Source: Marvinbryantia formatexigens | GTDB taxonomy: Bacteria; Bacillota; Clostridia; Oscillospirales; Ruminococcaceae | Direction: 5' to 3' | Assembly: GCA_021771035.1 (NCBI GenBank) | Contig: JAETPU010000007.1 | Location: 71,658 to 135,657, forward strand | Length of the DNA stretch: 64,000 bases | Shown: positions 61,401 through 64,000 of the stretch, piece after piece | Layout of the letters: each line of letters starts with the position of its first letter | How positions within the stretch are numbered: position 1 is the first letter of the stretch | The notes under the pieces: model-generated | Database searches by the model: none | Told to the model about the DNA's origin: nothing | The model's input: only the letters and a program-made list of their open reading frames with translations | Made by a program: the position numbers and the translations under genes

Positions 61401-62225
61401 ATGAAACGGCGAATTCATATCGGGCGCAACGCCTGGATCTGTCTTGGGTGTGCCGTGGTGGTACTGGGGCTGTTGTGGCATACCATGTTTCGCCTGACCG
61501 TTACCCAGGTGGACTTAGTGAGCCCCAAGGTGAAAAACCCCGTGCGTATTGTACAGCTCAGCGATCTGCGCGGGGCAAAATTCGGAAGGGACAACCATGT
61601 GCTCATAAACCAGGTGCGCCAATGCTCCCCGGACTGCATTGTGGTGACAGGGGATATCTATACAAACGGCGACCAGAAGGGGCGTTCTGTGGCCTATGAT
61701 CTGATGCGCAGCCTGTGTGAAATCGCGCCGGTGTACTATGTGTCCGGGATGCATGACAACTCCAGGGTGAACCTGCGGCGGTTGCAGAAGGCGGGTGTGA
61801 CGGTGGTGCAGAACCGGCAGGAATTCTTCATGGCCGGGGATACGCCGGTGCGTATTTATGGGCTGGGCGTGCGGCACGGCAATCCCAAGGTGGAAATCCA
61901 CCGGATTTTCGGCGCGCCAGCCACGGATTCCCTGAATATCCTGATTTCCCATCGGGCGTCGGTGGATGAATTTGCCCAGTGGGGCGCCGATCTGGCCCTT
62001 TCCTCCAGTGTGAGGCGGGAACTTTTCCAGCTGCCCGGGCTGGGCCCCATTTATTCAAAGGGCAAGTGGTTCCCCTATCTCAATGGGGAACGGCCGGCCT
62101 ATCACCGCGGGCTGTATACGGTGGAGGACACTCAGGTGTTTCTCTCGGACGGGCTGAATAAACCGGCTCTGCAGCGGCTGTTCCATCCGCCCCAGGTGGT
62201 GCAGATTACAGTTTATCCCCAATAG
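61401..62225 (+). CDS. Metallophosphoesterase-like protein lacking key metal ligands
   Basis: The 274-residue membrane-anchored protein (one N-terminal helix, about 11-30) follows the YaeI/YkuE calcineurin-like layout. It has VRIVQLSDLRGAKFG, CIVVTGDIY, GMHDNS, ILISHRAS and LPGLGPIYSKGKWFPYLNG. However, D-x-H is D-L-R (55-57), GNH[DE] is GMHD (H118), and the GHTHGGQ block is replaced by SSSVRREL (201-208). D85, H118 and H184 remain. Most bimetal ligands are thus missing, so hydrolysis is unlikely and a binding or scaffold role is inferred. ATG 61401 follows GGGGGAGG. dacF follows about 70 bp later. Confidence 0.82.
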   Translation: MKRRIHIGRNAWICLGCAVVVLGLLWHTMFRLTVTQVDLVSPKVKNPVRIVQLSDLRGAKFGRDNHVLINQVRQCSPDCIVVTGDIYTNGDQKGRSVAYDLMRSLCEIAPVYYVSGMHDNSRVNLRRLQKAGVTVVQNRQEFFMAGDTPVRIYGLGVRHGNPKVEIHRIFGAPATDSLNILISHRASVDEFAQWGADLALSSSVRRELFQLPGLGPIYSKGKWFPYLNGERPAYHRGLYTVEDTQVFLSDGLNKPALQRLFHPPQVVQITVYPQ

Positions 62226-62294
62226 GGGCAGAAAACGGCAGGTTTTGGGGTATCCTAAAACCAGAGAAGAACGATACAGGAGGAATGCGGATCA

Positions 62295-63677
62295 GTGAAT
62301 CACCCAGTCAAGCGGGCGCTCAGGCGGTGCTGCGGGATATTCTTGGCGGCACTGCTTTTTCTGTTTCCCGCAGCAGTTGTACCCAGGGCTCAGGAGGATG
62401 CCTCCCCGGGCCTGGACGAACAGATCAATTCCCAGGCGGCGGTGCTGATGGATGCGGCCACCGGGCAGATCCTCTATGAAAAGAATATGGACGACCGCCT
62501 GTACCCGGCCAGTATTACAAAAATTCTGACGGCGGTTGTGGCCCTGGAGGAGGGGGATCTCTCCGATACGGTTACCATGACCGGGGAGGCCATCGACGCC
62601 GTGGATCCCCAGAGCACCCATATTGCGCTCACCTATGACGAGCAGGTGCCCATGCAGGATTTGTTTTACGCCATGCTGATGATGTCCGCCAACGACGCCA
62701 GCAACGGGATTGCCGTCCATGTGGGGGGCAGCCTTGCGCATTTTGTGGAGCTGATGAATGAAAAGGCCCGGGAAATCGGCGCGGTGGATTCCCATTTTGT
62801 GAATGCCAACGGCCTGTACAGCCCCGAGCACTATACCACGGCCCGGGATATGGCGCTGATTACCCGGTATGCCTTGGGGTATCCTAAGTTTCGGGAGGCC
62901 TTTGGAAAGCTGACCTACACCATGCCTCCCACCAACAAGCAGAAGGACTCCCGGGAATTTTATACCCAGTCGGCCATGATGAACCCGACGCTGTACCATG
63001 ACGATACCGTCACAGGGGCCAAGCTGGGCTGGACGGATGAATCCAAGCACACCATGGTGACCTTGGCCAAGCGGGATGGGCGGGAATTAATCTGTGTGGT
63101 GATGTACAGCCAGAAAAAATATGACAAATATAAGGATACGCGCCTTCTGCTGGATTATGGGTTTGACAATTTTGAGCCGGTGGAGGTGACGGTGCCCTCC
63201 AGCGGGGAGACGCAGATCCCGATTTTGGTGACCGGCCGGGATTTTGGGAACGCCCAGGTGACCGTACCCAGCCAGGTGACGGTATATCTGCACAGGGATA
63301 TCGAAAAATCCACCCTGCGCGTCACGCAGAACCTGCCCTCCAGCCTCTCGGGGATCCCCAAGGAAAACGCCTATTTCCTCACCGTGAAATGTGAGGAGCC
63401 CAAGGGCAAGATGTATGGAGTGCTCCGGGAAATCCCACTGGCGGTGGACATTTCCTCGGAGGTATTGGCCCATCTGGAGGAAGCGCTGGTACAGTCTGCC
63501 GGGGCCCCGGTGTCCGCACCGCTGGAGTCCTCCCACCGGGTTTCCTGGATCGAAGCGGTGGGCTGGGGGCTGCTGTGCATGGTTTTAAGCGCCGCCGCCG
63601 TCATCTTCGGTATCCGGTTTTATAATTTGAAGATCCGCCCCTGGCGCAATCAAAGGCGCAAAAAGAATCAGCCCTGA
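62295..63677 (+). CDS. D-alanyl-D-alanine carboxypeptidase (DacF/PBP5 family) with KLG motif
   Basis: The 460-residue exported protein has a signal sequence, a serine-type peptidase S11 domain with SITK (S73-K76) and SAN (131-133), and a C-terminal membrane helix and basic tail like PBP5/DacF anchors. It should trim the terminal D-Ala of peptidoglycan stem peptides outside the membrane. The third motif, normally KTG, reads KLG (243-245, in GAKLGWTDES), a substitution for the conserved Thr. The GTG start follows AGGAGGA by 11 bases. Confidence 0.92.
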   Translation: MNHPVKRALRRCCGIFLAALLFLFPAAVVPRAQEDASPGLDEQINSQAAVLMDAATGQILYEKNMDDRLYPASITKILTAVVALEEGDLSDTVTMTGEAIDAVDPQSTHIALTYDEQVPMQDLFYAMLMMSANDASNGIAVHVGGSLAHFVELMNEKAREIGAVDSHFVNANGLYSPEHYTTARDMALITRYALGYPKFREAFGKLTYTMPPTNKQKDSREFYTQSAMMNPTLYHDDTVTGAKLGWTDESKHTMVTLAKRDGRELICVVMYSQKKYDKYKDTRLLLDYGFDNFEPVEVTVPSSGETQIPILVTGRDFGNAQVTVPSQVTVYLHRDIEKSTLRVTQNLPSSLSGIPKENAYFLTVKCEEPKGKMYGVLREIPLAVDISSEVLAHLEEALVQSAGAPVSAPLESSHRVSWIEAVGWGLLCMVLSAAAVIFGIRFYNLKIRPWRNQRRKKNQP

Positions 63678-63728
63678 CAGAACTCCCCGGGAAAATCCAG
63701 TGGGCTGAAGGCTTTTTTGGACATACTC

Positions 63729-63757
63729 TTGTTGTACCGGCGGGTTTGTATTATAAT
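63729..63757 (+). promoter_or_regulatory. Promoter of asnS
   Basis: TTGTTG at 63729-63734 and TATAAT at 63752-63757, spacing 17 bases; no T-box fits in the short leader. Confidence 0.75.
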
Positions 63758-63803
63758 GAGGGTTATAACTCAGCAAATAGTATCATAGGAGGAACGCAGA
63801 ATT

Positions 63804-64000
63804 ATGCAGAGAGTAGAGATTGCAGCGCTCTGCCAGCAGGCTGAAAGCCTGGCGGAACAGTCCGTCACAGTCTGCGGTTGGGTCAAGACTATCCGCGATT
63901 CCAAGGCCATTGGTTTCATCGAGCTCAATGACGGGAGCTGTTTTGAGAATCTTCAGGTTGTCTTTGAGGACGCAAATCTGGAGAATTATAAAGAGATCGC
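63804..64000 (+). CDS. asnS: Asparagine--tRNA ligase, N-terminal part (cut by window end)
   Basis: Only about 65 codons are present. The frame starts at ATG 63804, ten bases after AGGAGGA. It shows the OB-fold anticodon-binding domain of class IIb synthetases: VTVCGWVKTIRDSKAIGFIE, LNDGSCFENLQVVFED. IRDSKAIGFIELNDGS is typical of AsnRS rather than AspRS or LysRS. The class II catalytic motifs would lie beyond the window, so the call rests on this domain alone. Confidence 0.88.
   Translation, partial: MQRVEIAALCQQAESLAEQSVTVCGWVKTIRDSKAIGFIELNDGSCFENLQVVFEDANLENYKEI

Overview
The window looks like chromosomal DNA of a spore-forming Clostridia member, most likely in the Oscillospirales/Ruminococcaceae sensu lato. 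The evidence is a fairly high GC content by eye, a complete spoIIA operon (anti-anti-sigma factor, anti-sigma factor and sigma-F), a YlmC/YmxH sporulation protein, a T-box valS leader, type III pantothenate kinase, strong AGGAGG ribosome binding sites, sigma-A promoters with 16-18 base spacers, and frequent TTG starts. No phage, insertion sequence, CRISPR array or rRNA is seen. One tRNA (Gly, anticodon GCC) is present.

Layout. 0.5-9.3 kb: T-box/valS, a CPA2 cation:proton antiporter, an endonuclease IV plus short pyruvate kinase pair, then spoIIAA-spoIIAB-sigF. 9.4-12 kb: a CorA Mg transporter preceded by a Pro/Asp-rich leader peptide (a candidate Mg2+ sensor), a modular hairpin repeat cluster, and a DUF3592 gene broken by one in-frame TGA. 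12-23 kb: DUF1232, DUF2264, tRNA-Gly, an EEP-family phosphatase/nuclease, ylmC, an AI-2E-family permease, ptsI, a VOC protein, a BofC-like protein and a class A penicillin-binding protein behind a folded leader. 23-33 kb: an AraC regulator divergent from a GH29 fucosidase, then a lipoprotein-adaptor/FtsX-permease/two-ATPase export operon with a roughly 510-base leader. 33-42 kb: citramalate and isopropylmalate synthases, endonuclease III, and serC-serA-DUF1015. 42-53 kb: an Asn/Gln-rich small protein, a CBS/CorC membrane protein, the main modular repeat array, nitroreductase, uppP, a DUF4838 protein, an amino-acid permease and coaX. 54-64 kb: an amidohydrolase with an orphan fumarase alpha subunit, two GNAT genes of lower GC, a NitT/TauT-type ABC importer, a metallophosphoesterase-like protein lacking metal ligands, a DacF-like carboxypeptidase with KLG in place of KTG, and the start of asnS.

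The most unusual element is a set of short modules (here called A, B and C), each starting with the extended -10 sequence TGGTATAAT. They are joined head to tail at 45.15-45.89 kb (B-A-A-A-A-B-C, + strand) and 10.62-10.98 kb (C-A-C, - strand). A related B-type head forms the promoter of the efflux operon at 26.26 kb. Modules B and C keep constant flanks around a hairpin whose stem sequence differs in every copy.

Functional themes are envelope synthesis (mrcA, uppP, dacF), branched-chain amino acid and serine synthesis, sporulation entry, base-excision repair (nfo, nth), host- or plant-glycan processing (GH29, DUF2264, DUF4838) and ion or solute transport. Gene calls rest on motif recognition by eye; no database search was run.
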